From Desulfovibrio sp. (lineage in GTDB: Bacteria; Desulfobacterota; Desulfovibrionia; Desulfovibrionales; Desulfovibrionaceae), in NCBI GenBank assembly GCA_031290615.1, contig JAITNF010000072.1, forward strand, positions 1 to 35,667: 35,667 nucleotides of DNA, given 5' to 3'. The notes beneath the pieces are model-generated. The model did no database searches. It saw only the letters and a program-made list of their open reading frames with translations, and had not been told where the DNA came from. Positions 26,890 to 35,406 of this stretch are shown here, in pieces (the first letter of the stretch is position 1; the number at the start of each line of letters is the position of its first letter). A program made the translations under genes and the position numbers.

Positions 26890-27132
26890 CTAGTGGGGAC
26901 GGTCCAGCTTAAAATACCCAAGTTGCGGCATGTGACTTTCGGGACAACAATTATTGAGAGTTATCGACGTCGGTATCAATCTGTTTCCTAGAGAAAGCAT
27001 CGCAAATTTTGCCATATTGCGAATACTGCTTGCCACTTTTTTGACCATGTAAGACATTTCACCCGCAGTCATATTCCTGACAGACGCTTGAGATTTGACT
27101 ATTTCGAGAGCTTCAACAAGATATTCATCCAC
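26890..27132 (-). pseudogene. MucR/Ros-type regulator fragment
   Basis: From a GTG at 27132 with GAGGG five bases upstream, the frame reads VDEYLVEALEIVKSQASVRN, MTAGEMSYMVKKVASSIRN, MAKF. This closely resembles the N-terminal helices of MucR-family regulators common in Desulfovibrio. The zinc-finger DNA-binding half (CLECGK...) that should follow is absent; the frame instead runs into unrelated sequence. It cannot bind DNA in the family manner. The ATG at 27174 is possible but has no ribosome site. Confidence 0.65.
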
Positions 27133-27201
27133 TTTTTCCCTCACAAGATCATGTTTTCCGACAAGGCATGCCATAACGAGTGCACCGCCGCAGAATAAAT
27201 C

Positions 27202-27907
27202 CTAACAATGCGCGGCCACCATGCGCGCGAGCCAGGCCAACTGATTGGTAAAGCCAGCCTCATTGTCATATCAAATAAATAGCTTCACCATTGTGTCGTC
27301 CAAAACTTGGGTGGAAAGCCCGTCTACAACACCGCCATAAGCGCTGCCTCTGAAGTCAATGGGAACGAGCGGTTCTTCGGTAAAACCCATATTATCCCTG
27401 AGCGCTCCCTCACTAGCGGCCTTGAGAGCCGCGTTGACGACAGCGGCGTCACAGGTTTTTTGCACTTCACACGTCAAATCCACAAGGGAACAGTTGATGG
27501 TGGGCACACGCACGGACATACCGTTCAATTTTCCGTCCAATGCCGGGATGACAAGACCTACCGCCTTTGCAGCGCCGGTGCTGGAAGGCACCATGGACGC
27601 CATTCGCCATGGCCGCGCGCCCGCGCCCCGCCAGTCCTTGTGAGTGCCGTCCAGAATACGCTGGCTCATGGTGTAAGAATGAATAGTGGTCATCAGCCCG
27701 TGACGTATGCCGAAATGTTCGTGCACCACTTTTGTCGCTGGCGCTAGACAGTTTGTCGTGCAGGAGGCGGCGGAGACAACCTCGTTTTTCGCGCCGCAGG
27801 CAAGATGCCGGGTCAACCCAGCCCTATCCTTAAACGGCATCGGCGAGAATTCTCGCAAGACAACGGCCAATCCTGCCAAAACCGTTTATACCTATTTGAA
27901 CTGACAT
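27202..27907 (-). pseudogene. gap: Glyceraldehyde-3-phosphate dehydrogenase, broken
   Basis: The start ATG at 27907 gives MSVQIGINGFGRIGRCLARI, the NAD-binding start, and then stops in frame at about 27830. About 110 codons of the Rossmann domain are missing. The gene resumes with KNEVVSAASCTTNCLAPATK, which keeps the catalytic Cys, and the catalytic domain runs on well (TIHSYTMSQRILDG, SSTGAAKAVGLVIP). It is cut again by TGA at 27271-27273, where the family has the Trp of the WYDNE motif; past it the true end YDNEAGFTNQLAWLARMVAA is still readable to TAG at 27202. Two independent lesions make it dead. It sits in the same direction as the intact fba. Desulfovibrio often has more than one gap gene, so the step may survive elsewhere. 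Confidence 0.9.
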
Positions 27908-27975
27908 ACCTCAGCTCACCTTTGAGTTCTTCAGAAATCTTTCCGCGTAGTACCAACCGGACACTGGCAAAAGCG

Positions 27976-28902
27976 TCATGCTTTGCCGGAAGACCCCAGG
28001 ACATCGCGAATTTTGTGGGTGACCATATTTTTTACGGCCTCCCTGGCTGGCGTCATATATGACCTCGGGTCAAACTGCTCAGGTTGTTCCGCCATGAACT
28101 GGCGGATAGAGGCCGTCAGCGCCAGACGAATATCCGTGTCGACATTGATCTTGCACACGCCCATGGTGACCGCCTTGCGCAGCATATCTTCCGGCACTCC
28201 CTTAGCGCCCCCCACCTTGCCGCCGTATTTGTTGCACAGGGCGACAAAATCCTGCGGCACACTGGACGCGCCGTGCAAAACCAGCGGATACTCCGGCAAT
28301 TTTCCTCTGATGGTTTCAAGGCGTTCAAAATCCAGCTTCTCCTCTCCTTTGAATTTGTAAGCGCCATGGCTTGTTCCTATGGCAACGGCAAGAGAGTCGC
28401 AGCCAGTCTTGCGCACAAAATCCACAGCCTGATCTGGATCAGTGTACAGATGCCCGGCGGACTGAACATGTTCCTCTATTCCGGCGAGTTTGCCGAGCTC
28501 CGCCTCCACCCAGATGTTTTTGCCATGCGCATATTCCACGACCTTTTGTGTCAAGGCGACGTTTTCCTCATATGGCAAGTGGGAGCCGTCAATCATCACC
28601 GAGGTAAAACCGCCGTCAATGCAGTCGCGGCACATATCAAAACCAAGGCCGTGGTCAAGATGCACCACCACCGGCACGGCGGAATCTTCGGAAATGGCGG
28701 CCTTCACAAGTTTCATAATGTACGGCAGGCCGGCATACTTTAGCGCGCCAGCCGAAACCTGGAGGATTACAGGCGATTTTTCCCCGGACGCCGCGCGCAT
28801 GATGCCCTGCACAATTTCCATATTGTTGACGTTAAACGCACCTACTGCGTACCGCCCGGCATAGGCGGCATCAAACATTTCCTTGGGTTCTACAAGTGGC
28901 AT
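27976..28902 (-). CDS. fba: Fructose-bisphosphate aldolase, class II
   Basis: This zinc enzyme interconverts fructose 1,6-bisphosphate with dihydroxyacetone phosphate and glyceraldehyde 3-phosphate. It has 308 residues, normal length. The catalytic Asp83 and zinc His84 are in HLDHG (81-85); further zinc ligands are His179 (GTSHGAYK) and His210 (LHGASS). The C-terminal KINVDTDIRLA phosphate-binding segment is present. GGAGG lies 7 bp before the ATG. gap, its natural partner, follows 68 bp downstream but is broken, so triose phosphates made here cannot pass through this GAPDH. Confidence 0.95.
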   Translation of the reverse strand: MPLVEPKEMFDAAYAGRYAVGAFNVNNMEIVQGIMRAASGEKSPVILQVSAGALKYAGLPYIMKLVKAAISEDSAVPVVVHLDHGLGFDMCRDCIDGGFTSVMIDGSHLPYEENVALTQKVVEYAHGKNIWVEAELGKLAGIEEHVQSAGHLYTDPDQAVDFVRKTGCDSLAVAIGTSHGAYKFKGEEKLDFERLETIRGKLPEYPLVLHGASSVPQDFVALCNKYGGKVGGAKGVPEDMLRKAVTMGVCKINVDTDIRLALTASIRQFMAEQPEQFDPRSYMTPAREAVKNMVTHKIRDVLGSSGKA

Positions 28903-28971
28903 GGCTCCCTCCGGGACAGTTAAATGGTTAAGATCAAACCAGTTCAGGCCAGTCTATATAACTTTTTTGAA

Positions 28972-29003
28972 AAGGTGAACTGATTTGAAGGTGAACTGAT
29001 TTG
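28972..29003. repeat. Short tandem duplication upstream of fba
   Basis: The 16-base unit AAGGTGAACTGATTTG occurs twice head to tail. The whole stretch 28903-29229 between fba and the IS5 remnant otherwise shows no gene, hairpin or clear promoter; it may hold the fba promoter on the minus strand. Confidence 0.6.
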
Positions 29004-29229
29004 TTGGATAATTCCGACGCCCCCGTACCAGGACAAGAACGCGGCAACCATTCCACTATTCAACATTTTTGTAAAATTCGAGAGAATACCGGTAGTGTAT
29101 TAGTTTGACATTGACGAACCTTGACCATAAGCCATCTTGATTCTATAATCACCACCATCATGCCCAAAACAACACAACCAGTTAAGTCAGTCAACCAGAC
29201 ATGTTGTCTGGCAGGCGACAGATTAGCAG

Positions 29230-29535
29230 GTTCTGTCGCCATTCATTTTATCCACAAAAAAATTGCCACGAGCTGAACAAAACCCAAAAACGAAATGGCC
29301 GTTTTATTGTATCTTATGGCAATACTCTGAAAGTGCTTAATTTTGCCAAACATTCTTTCTTTATACAAAAAAGCATCATATTCGCGCGGTGTTTGCGGTG
29401 TTTTACGATTCTCCCTTTACGGAATGACCGCCGCGCTATGACCGGTATAGCACCCTTTATCAGGCGGAACAGCATTGGCTGTTTCGCCTTCAAGCAAGGG
29501 CAGTGCCTGTAAACAATCAGGCCGATATGATGATT
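29230..29535 (-). mobile_element. IS5-type transposase C-terminal remnant
   Basis: Reading the minus strand: CLQALPLLEGETANAV, PPDKGCYTGHSAAVIP, then after a shift REYDAFLYKE, MFGKIKHFQSIAIRYNKTA and ISFLGFVQLVAIFLWIK, ending at TGA 29243-29245. This is the second half of the same transposase as at 436-1051. The acid residue segment is PPDKG instead of ADKG, and the NIIEL stretch with the last catalytic Glu is deleted. The bases following the stop (ATGGCGACAGAACCT) match those after the 3760 copy, a probable terminal repeat. No N-terminal half is present. Confidence 0.75.
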
Positions 29536-29647
29536 CATCAGGACGGTTCATCGCATGAATGTACTCTTAGGACAAAAGTGGAAATATAAACAGCAACGAA
29601 GTGCTTGCCATGGACGTCGTCACTCTTTAAATATGACAAATTCCTCC

Positions 29648-29676
29648 TTGCAATTCATACTGATTCCGTCTATGAA
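29648..29676 (+). promoter_or_regulatory. Candidate sigma-70 promoter for ychF
   Basis: TTGCAA (29648-29653) and TATGAA (29671-29676) are separated by 17 bases, about 45 bp before the ychF ATG. Each hexamer matches its consensus at four of six positions. The rest of 29536-29720 shows no gene. Confidence 0.35.
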
Positions 29677-29720
29677 AATATCTTTCTTTTCTTGTTTTCA
29701 ACATTTGGGTATTAACAGCG

Positions 29721-30881
29721 ATGTCACTCAGCATAGGTATTGTCGGATTGCCGAATATCGGCAAATCCACTCTTTTCAACGCCCTGACAAAAGCGCAGAA
29801 CGCTCAAGCGGCCAATTACCCCTTCTGCACCATTGAGCCCAACAAGGCCACAGTGGCCGTGCCGGATTATCGGGTGGACGCGCTTTCCGCCAAAGTTTCC
29901 CCCAAAAAAACTATTTATGCCAGTGTTGATTTTATAGATATCGCCGGTCTTGTCCTGGGAGCCAGCAAGGGAGAAGGCCTAGGCAACCAGTTCCTGGCAA
30001 ATATCCGCGAGTGCGCCGCCATTGTGCATGTGGTCCGCTGCTTTGAAGACGACAATATCACCCATGTGGACGGCGCTGTTGACCCGCTACGCGATGCGGA
30101 AACCATCGAAACGGAACTGCTGCTCGCGGACATGCAGAGTGTTGAAAAACGACTCGAAAAAACGCGTAAGGCGGCCAAAGGCGACAAAGACGCTAGTGCG
30201 GCGGCATGCATTCTGGAAAAACTGTTCGCCTGGCTGGACGCCGGAAAGTCCGCCAGCGCGTTCGTTCTGCCGGACAACGAGCTTTTTCTCACGACCTGGC
30301 GGGAGATGGGGCTGCTCACCGCCAAGCCTGTTATCTATTGCGCCAATATTGACGAGTCTTCCCTGTCTGGGGGGAATGTCCACACAAATGCGTTGCGTGA
30401 AGTCGCATCACAAAGGAATGCCGGTTTTACCCGTGTGAACGCAAAACTTGAAGAAGAACTTCAAGGATTGCCGGAAGACGAACAAAAAGAACTGGTTCTC
30501 TCCTACAACATTGAAGAAAGCGGACTTGTCGGCATTATCCGGGCCGGATACGCCACACTGGGTTTGTGCAGCTATTTTACGGCAGGGCCGGATGAAGTGC
30601 GCGCTTGGACCATCTACAAGGGCTGGAAAGCGCCGCAGGCCGCTGGCGTTATCCACACGGATTTTGAACGGGGCTTCATCCGGGCGGAAGTGATCTCCTA
30701 CGATGACTACATGAGCCATACTGGTGAGGCCGCCTGCCGCGCGGACGGCGTATTGCGCACGGAAGGCAGGGAATATGTGGTGCGGGACGGCGATGTGATA
30801 CACTTTCTTTTTAACATGGAAGCCAAGGAAAAAAGGGCGCGCCGTGGCGGCCATCCGGTTTGTTTGCGCGTCTGGCCGTAA
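29721..30881 (+). CDS. ychF: Redox-regulated ATPase YchF (Obg-family, OLA1 type)
   Basis: This ribosome-associated P-loop protein prefers ATP to GTP. The P-loop is GLPNIGKST (9-17), with the G3 motif DIAGLV and the YchF-specific NIDE in place of NKxD, which explains the ATP preference. A coiled-coil insert lies at about 140-170. The C-terminal TGS-like domain ends with the usual [12 protein letters not shown]. About 23 more residues ([12 protein letters not shown]...) run past the normal end, giving 386 residues against about 363; this could be loss of the native stop. No clear Shine-Dalgarno precedes the ATG, but the N-terminus matches the family exactly. Confidence 0.93.
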   Translation: MSLSIGIVGLPNIGKSTLFNALTKAQNAQAANYPFCTIEPNKATVAVPDYRVDALSAKVSPKKTIYASVDFIDIAGLVLGASKGEGLGNQFLANIRECAAIVHVVRCFEDDNITHVDGAVDPLRDAETIETELLLADMQSVEKRLEKTRKAAKGDKDASAAACILEKLFAWLDAGKSASAFVLPDNELFLTTWREMGLLTAKPVIYCANIDESSLSGGNVHTNALREVASQRNAGFTRVNAKLEEELQGLPEDEQKELVLSYNIEESGLVGIIRAGYATLGLCSYFTAGPDEVRAWTIYKGWKAPQAAGVIHTDFERGFIRAEVISYDDYMSHTGEAACRADGVLRTEGREYVVRDGDVIHFLFNMEAKEKRARRGGHPVCLRVWP

Positions 30882-30991
30882 ATCCATTACGGAAGCATCC
30901 GGCCAGAAAGATGCGCAAGAAAAACGTTCAGCCGCCGCCCTGAATGACCGCGGACAGTCTGCAAAGGTGAACCAAAAACCAATGTCTGCAA

Positions 30992-31003
30992 GTTAAGCTT
31001 AAC
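30992..31003. repeat. Perfect 12-bp palindrome upstream of dxr
   Basis: GTTAAGCTTAAC is a perfect palindrome about 60 bp before the candidate -35 of dxr. It may be an operator half-site pair or chance in A+T-rich DNA. The 241-bp gap 30882-31122 holds no gene. Confidence 0.3.
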
Positions 31004-31064
31004 ACTCCGCTAATGTAGACTGAACATATAAATAATAACTTTTTAACGCGACAATTTGAGTAAC

Positions 31065-31092
31065 TTGGCAATAATTTTTGACTAATTATATG
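31065..31092 (+). promoter_or_regulatory. Candidate sigma-70 promoter for dxr-rseP-tsaB
   Basis: TTGGCA (31065-31070) and TATATG (31087-31092) with a 16-base spacer, about 30 bp before the dxr ATG. Hexamers match at five and four positions. The local DNA is A+T-rich. Confidence 0.4.
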
Positions 31093-31122
31093 TCTCACGA
31101 CGACACCATCTAGGAAAAATAA

Positions 31123-32442
31123 ATGGCGGAACTTTGGCCCGGCCTCGGCGGCCCGAAAATTTCCTACATTTCGCCGCCACCCCCAGAAGCGTGGCGGCGT
31201 GTTTGGCCGCGTGCCATCGCCATTTTGGGGTCCACGGGCTCCATAGGACGCAACGCCCTCGCCGTCATTGAAAAACATGCCGAGAAGTTTAAGGTTGTGG
31301 GGCTTTCCTGCGCCGGCAATGTGGAGCATCTGGCCGGGCAGGCGGCGTGCTTTCGCCCTCCCTGTCTAGCGGTGCTGGACGGGGCCGTTGCGCAAAAGCT
31401 CAAAAACCTGTTGCCGTCGGGTTATGCTCCGCGCATTCTGGAAGGGCCCGAGGGTTATGCCGAGCTTGCTTCTCTGCCGCAGGCGGATGTGGTTCTCTCG
31501 GCCCAGTCAGGCTGGACTGGACTTTCCGGAACTCTGGCCGCAGCACTGGCAGGCAAGGTCATTTGCCTTGCCAACAAGGAGTCCATTGTGCTTGCGGGCG
31601 ACCTTGTGCGCGAAATCTGCCGGCGCACGCAGGCCGTTATTCTGCCGGTGGATTCCGAACACAATGCCATTTTTCAGTGCTTGGCCGGACGCGGGCAGGA
31701 GGCGGCGTATCTTGTGCTTACGGCATCCGGCGGACCGTTTTTCGGTAAAAGCCGGGAAGAGCTTGCCACCGTCACGGCAGAGCAGGCCATGCACCATCCC
31801 ACATGGCGCATGGGCGCGAAAATCAGCATAGATTCCGCCACGCTGATGAACAAAAGTCTGGAAATCGCTGAGGCCTTTCATCTGTACGGCGTGTCGTCCT
31901 CACGGATTCGCGTGCTCATACATCCGCAGTCTATTGTCCATTCTCTTGTGGAATTTGATGACGGCTCCCTGCTTGCCCAGATGAGCGCACCAGACATGCG
32001 TACAGCGCTGGCCAACTGCCTGCTATGGCCAATCTGCGAATCTTCGGGCGCGCCGCTCCTTGATTTGACGCGGGCAGGTCAGCTCACGTTTCACAAAGCG
32101 GACACGGAGGCTTTCCCCGCCCTGACTCTGGCCAGACTAGCGCTTTCCGGGCGCGGAGGCCTTTCTGTGGTCATGAGCGCGGCCAATGAAGCGGCTGTGG
32201 AGCTTTTTCTCCAGGGCCACGTCTCTTTTACAGACATTCTCCGTCTGGTCGAGGCGGCCATGCAGGCGCACAGCGAAGCACATGCGGACTCCCCCGGAAA
32301 GCCTTTCTGCCCGCCACTGACAGCGGCCGGCCTCCCGGAGCTCAGGGAGGAAGTTCATACCCTGCAAGCGCGCATCACGCGGCTGGATCGCCACAGCCGC
32401 CGAATGGTTTATCAATCGGCGAAAGGAGATACCTGTAAGTGA
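31123..32442 (+). CDS. dxr: 1-deoxy-D-xylulose 5-phosphate reductoisomerase
   Basis: Dxr converts DXP to MEP with NADPH, the committed step of the non-mevalonate isoprenoid pathway. It has 439 residues. The NADPH site GSTGSIG is at 36-42, later than usual because of an extension of about 28 residues containing SYISPPPPEAWRR. The metal and substrate motifs ANKESIVLAG, PVDSEHNAIFQ, TASGGPF, KISIDSATLMNKSLE and HPQSIVHSLVEF are intact. AGGA about 10 bp before the ATG supports the long start. The stop overlaps the rseP GTG by 4 bp (GTGA), so the two are translationally coupled. Confidence 0.95.
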   Translation: MAELWPGLGGPKISYISPPPPEAWRRVWPRAIAILGSTGSIGRNALAVIEKHAEKFKVVGLSCAGNVEHLAGQAACFRPPCLAVLDGAVAQKLKNLLPSGYAPRILEGPEGYAELASLPQADVVLSAQSGWTGLSGTLAAALAGKVICLANKESIVLAGDLVREICRRTQAVILPVDSEHNAIFQCLAGRGQEAAYLVLTASGGPFFGKSREELATVTAEQAMHHPTWRMGAKISIDSATLMNKSLEIAEAFHLYGVSSSRIRVLIHPQSIVHSLVEFDDGSLLAQMSAPDMRTALANCLLWPICESSGAPLLDLTRAGQLTFHKADTEAFPALTLARLALSGRGGLSVVMSAANEAAVELFLQGHVSFTDILRLVEAAMQAHSEAHADSPGKPFCPPLTAAGLPELREEVHTLQARITRLDRHSRRMVYQSAKGDTCK

Positions 32443-33548
32443 CGACTGTTCTTGCCATTGTTGTTGTTTTGGGCGGCCTGATTTTTTTCCATGAGCTCGG
32501 GCATTTTGCCATGGCGCGCGGTTTCGGCATGGGCGTGTCCGTCTTTTCCCTTGGTTTTGGCCCCAAGATACTTAAATTCAAGCGCGGAAAAACCGTATAC
32601 GCCCTGTCCCTTGTGCCCCTTGGCGGCTATGTAGCCCTGGTCGGGGAAAGCGTGGACAACAGTAGTAGTGAGGAAGACATCCCCGATGGCTTCACTCCCG
32701 GGGAATCCTTTGCCCTGCGTCCGGCCTGGCAGCGTCTCCTTGTGGTGGCTTCCGGCCCCTTCGCCAACATTTTGCTGGCCTGGTTGCTCTGCTGGGCCTT
32801 GGCTTTCGGCTGGGGCGCCACGATTCTTCTGCCAGAGATCGGCGCTGTGAGTGAAAAAAGCCCTGCGGCGGACGCTGGCATACAGGCTGGAGACCGCATT
32901 GTTGGCATCAACGGCGCGCCTGTTGGGAGCTGGGAGGAAATGTCCACCGCCATAGGCGACAGTGGGGGCAGGATCCTTGCCCTAGAAATCGTCCGCCCGT
33001 CTGACGGGTGGACGGGATCGTACACCACGCTGACCATTGCCGTCAGTCCCGTCAAAGCTGAGCGCAAAACCATTTTCGGCGACGATGAAATCACTTGGCT
33101 CATCGGCGTGCGGTCGATGGGCAGGACTATCGCCCGGCCGCTGAATTTCCGGAACTCTGCCGCCGAGGGTGCGCACCGCGCGCTGCAAATGATTTCCCTG
33201 ACTTGGCAGGGTTTTGTCAAACTGGTGCAACGGGTCGTGCCTCTGGATCAGGTGGGTGGACCCATCATGATCGTGCAGCTTGTGAGCGAACAGACCGACG
33301 CGGGGATCTCGGGGCTGCTCGCCCTCATGGCTCTAATCAGCGTAAACTTGGGCATTTTGAATCTGCTGCCCATTCCCGTGCTGGACGGCGGGCAAATAGT
33401 GTTTTTTCTCTGGGAGTCGATATTCAGACGGCCCATGGCCCAAAAAGTGCAAATCTATGCCATGCGTTTGGGCCTTGCTTTTCTGGTTTGCCTGATGCTG
33501 CTCGCCACGTTCAACGACATCTGGCGGCTTGTGCAGAGCGTGGGGTGA
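32439..33548 (+). CDS. rseP: Site-2 intramembrane zinc metalloprotease RseP
   Basis: It cuts transmembrane segments of anti-sigma factors and leftover signal peptides within the inner membrane. It has 369 residues. The zinc motif H18-E19-LG-H22 lies in the first membrane segment. GGYVALVGE and a single PDZ domain (about 135-225; SPAADAGIQAGDRIVGINGA) follow. The second metal motif NLLPIPVLDGGQ is in the third segment. It has one PDZ, not two as in E. coli. The GTG start overlaps the dxr stop and has GGAGAT upstream. tsaB starts 3 bp after its stop. No anti-sigma or sigma-E-type gene is in the window, so the substrate is not known. Confidence 0.93.
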   Translation: MTTVLAIVVVLGGLIFFHELGHFAMARGFGMGVSVFSLGFGPKILKFKRGKTVYALSLVPLGGYVALVGESVDNSSSEEDIPDGFTPGESFALRPAWQRLLVVASGPFANILLAWLLCWALAFGWGATILLPEIGAVSEKSPAADAGIQAGDRIVGINGAPVGSWEEMSTAIGDSGGRILALEIVRPSDGWTGSYTTLTIAVSPVKAERKTIFGDDEITWLIGVRSMGRTIARPLNFRNSAAEGAHRALQMISLTWQGFVKLVQRVVPLDQVGGPIMIVQLVSEQTDAGISGLLALMALISVNLGILNLLPIPVLDGGQIVFFLWESIFRRPMAQKVQIYAMRLGLAFLVCLMLLATFNDIWRLVQSVG

Positions 33549-33550
33549 CC

Positions 33551-34357
33551 GTGAAAACGTATTCCACCGGGCTGGAGCTTGTTATGAACGCCGCTGAAGG
33601 GCCTTTGCAGATTGTTGTCACCGACGACGAGGCATTGGTCTGCGTCCAGGAATGGAACAGGCCGCAACGGGCCACGGAGATTCTTGTCCCGGCCTTGCAG
33701 GAAATCTGCGCAGCCCTGCGGATAAAGATCACGGACTTCCGCCGCATCGCCTGCGTGCGCGGCCCCGGTTCTTTTACCGGCATACGGCTTGTGCTCGCCA
33801 CAGCCGCCGCCTTTCGCCGGGTGGGGCGTGTGCGTTTGGCTGGTCTGGACTATTTGCAGGCACTCGCATGCACCGCCGCCATAGCCCGACGATTGCCCTT
33901 TAACGCGCGGATAATCGTCATCACCCACGCCCGCCGCAATCTTGTCCACTTCCGTCCATTTTTTTCCGCCGGCTGGTATATCTCCCCGCTGCCGTTTCAG
34001 GAAGCGCGTCTCGTCACGCCGTTGGAAGCTCTGGAAGTAGCCCATGACGCCGCGCGAAAAAGCTGCTTTCCCGTTTATGTCTGCGGCAGCGGCCTTGTGC
34101 GTAATACCGCTGTTTTTGAGAAGCGCAGGCAGGGATTTGCCCTCATGCCGGAATGCCTAATCCCCAGTGTGCCGGCCCTGCGCATGCTGGCCCGTCACGG
34201 CGAGTATTTTGACGAGGATATTGAGCCGCTGTACCTGCGCCCCTGTGACGCGGCGAAAAATTTGTCGCATCTTGCCGCCCGCCAAGGCATGGACGCGGAC
34301 GAAGCCGCCGCCCGGCTGGAAAGTTTGCTGGAGCGGACGCCCAAAAGCGAAATTTAG
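33551..34357 (+). CDS. tsaB: tRNA threonylcarbamoyladenosine biosynthesis protein TsaB
   Basis: TsaB supports TsaD and TsaE in making the t6A37 modification of ANN-decoding tRNAs. The chosen GTG at 33551, 3 bp after the rseP stop, gives 268 residues; the reading frame is open far upstream, but that part lies inside rseP and is not coding. The family signature is RGPGSFTGIRLVLATAAAF. The usual N-terminal DTS/DTA is NAA (LELVMNAAEGPLQIVV), a divergence in the nucleotide-like fold that TsaB tolerates since it is not catalytic. The middle is weakly conserved. The C-terminus carries the LYLRPCDAAKNL segment. Confidence 0.85.
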   Translation: MKTYSTGLELVMNAAEGPLQIVVTDDEALVCVQEWNRPQRATEILVPALQEICAALRIKITDFRRIACVRGPGSFTGIRLVLATAAAFRRVGRVRLAGLDYLQALACTAAIARRLPFNARIIVITHARRNLVHFRPFFSAGWYISPLPFQEARLVTPLEALEVAHDAARKSCFPVYVCGSGLVRNTAVFEKRRQGFALMPECLIPSVPALRMLARHGEYFDEDIEPLYLRPCDAAKNLSHLAARQGMDADEAAARLESLLERTPKSEI

Positions 34358-34397
34358 GGCAGTATTTTTCAACACTCTGACAGGCTTCGTTTTCCCT

Positions 34398-34530
34398 TCA
34401 TTTTATCCACAGAAGAATTGCCACGAGCTGAACAAAACCCAAAAACGAAATGGCCGTTTTACGGAATCACTGCCCCCGCCCATCATGCCAATCTCGTCCA
34501 CGATATGACCGGCATAGCACCCTAGTCAAA
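34398..34530 (-). mobile_element. IS5-type transposase remnant with internal deletion
   Basis: On the minus strand, stop-GCYAGHIVDEIGMMGG, the segment after the second catalytic Asp, is followed within a few codons by KTAISFLGFVQLVAILLWIK and TGA at 34398-34400. About 40 codons between (with the last catalytic Glu) are gone. Same family as the copies at 436, 3760 and 29230. It begins 41 bp after tsaB and faces it. Confidence 0.65.
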
Positions 34531-34632
34531 ATAAACTTCATCGGATTTCCAAGAGCATCGGACTACATATGGATTTTAGCGCTGAATCCGCTCATATTCC
34601 GCCAGGATCTTCAGACTTCCCCGGCAATGCGT

Positions 34633-34870
34633 CCTTTATCTACTCCCATCAGACGAACGTGGCATCCCGCTGTCCATCGTCGTAACCGTGGCGAACCGGC
34701 ATGATGTCAGTTAGCCTGAAGTTGTGTTGCAAAGGAAAATGGTAAAACGGCTGGCGGATGAAAAAATCTTTGCGCTGATGTCGGGTATGCCGGAGAAGAA
34801 TCGAAACGTGCCATGGCGGCGGGGTCTCACATCCGTGTCCGCGCGGGGATAGAGAAGCACGAAAAGTCGA
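34633..34870 (+). mobile_element. Second IS5-family transposase remnant
   Basis: LLPSDERGIPLSIVVTVANR and HDVS, a TAG, then (shifted frame) CADVGYAGEESKRAMAA, HIRVRAGIEKHEKSI. This is the catalytic core of a DDE transposase of another IS5 subgroup than the copies nearby: its Asp segment is DVGYAGEE and it keeps the GIPLSIVVTGANRHD-type strand. The order is preserved but a stop and at least one frameshift break it. It is inserted next to the oppositely oriented remnant at 34398. Confidence 0.65.
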
Positions 34871-35350
34871 TAAATCTATTGTCCTGAATAGCTATCACTT
34901 ATAGCAAAAAATGTTTGCATTGTGTAAAAACAAAGATAGAAATTTGAGTCTTGAGGCTATGCTTCTAACTGTAGAATTATATAGTTTTCGTGAATTAGAA
35001 AATTTATAAGAAGTACTATAAGTGATAACGATGAAATGGGTTGAATGTATAAAACTATACACTATTAGCAGATATACTTTATAATATGAAGATGCTAAAC
35101 TGTTTATTAGCTCATTTCCTGAAGAAAGTTAATTTTATAAAATTAGTTAACTTTTAATGTTAAATTACACAGTATTTCTGCAGTAATATTATTTAACATC
35201 TTATTTATTATACAAGAAACATAAATAAACATAATTTATAAAATATAGCTTTGAACAAGATGAATAAAGCTCTACTTATTGCAGTAGATGGCTTGATCGT
35301 AGAATCTATGGAGACAGAATTAAACATGAAGACGAAATAATGCCGTGGAC
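34871..35350. other. A+T-rich stretch without a recognisable gene
   Basis: About 480 bp of strikingly A+T-rich DNA, unlike the G+C-balanced genes around it. No long reading frame was seen. A 12-bp inverted repeat, TATCACTTATAG (34893-34904) and CTATAAGTGATA (35016-35027), brackets about 110 bp. It could be a degraded acquired segment, an element end or simply relaxed sequence. I see no RNA gene that I can name. Confidence 0.5.
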
Positions 35351-35358
35351 ATATAGCA

Positions 35359-35384
35359 AAATAGAGGTTTGCTGTCCTCTATTT
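35359..35384. repeat. Stem-loop beside the IS200/IS605 remnant
   Basis: AAATAGAGG (35359-35367) pairs with CCTCTATTT (35376-35384) over an 8-base loop. It lies 23 bp past the tnpA stop, where the right-end hairpin of such an element, or a terminator, would be. Confidence 0.45.
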
Positions 35385-35406
35385 ATGGAGAATCCTGGGA
35401 GGCTGG

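Noticed and set aside
33095..33550. Long 5' extension of the tsaB frame
   Set aside because: It overlaps rseP in another frame; the GTG at 33551 right after the rseP stop fits the TsaB family length.
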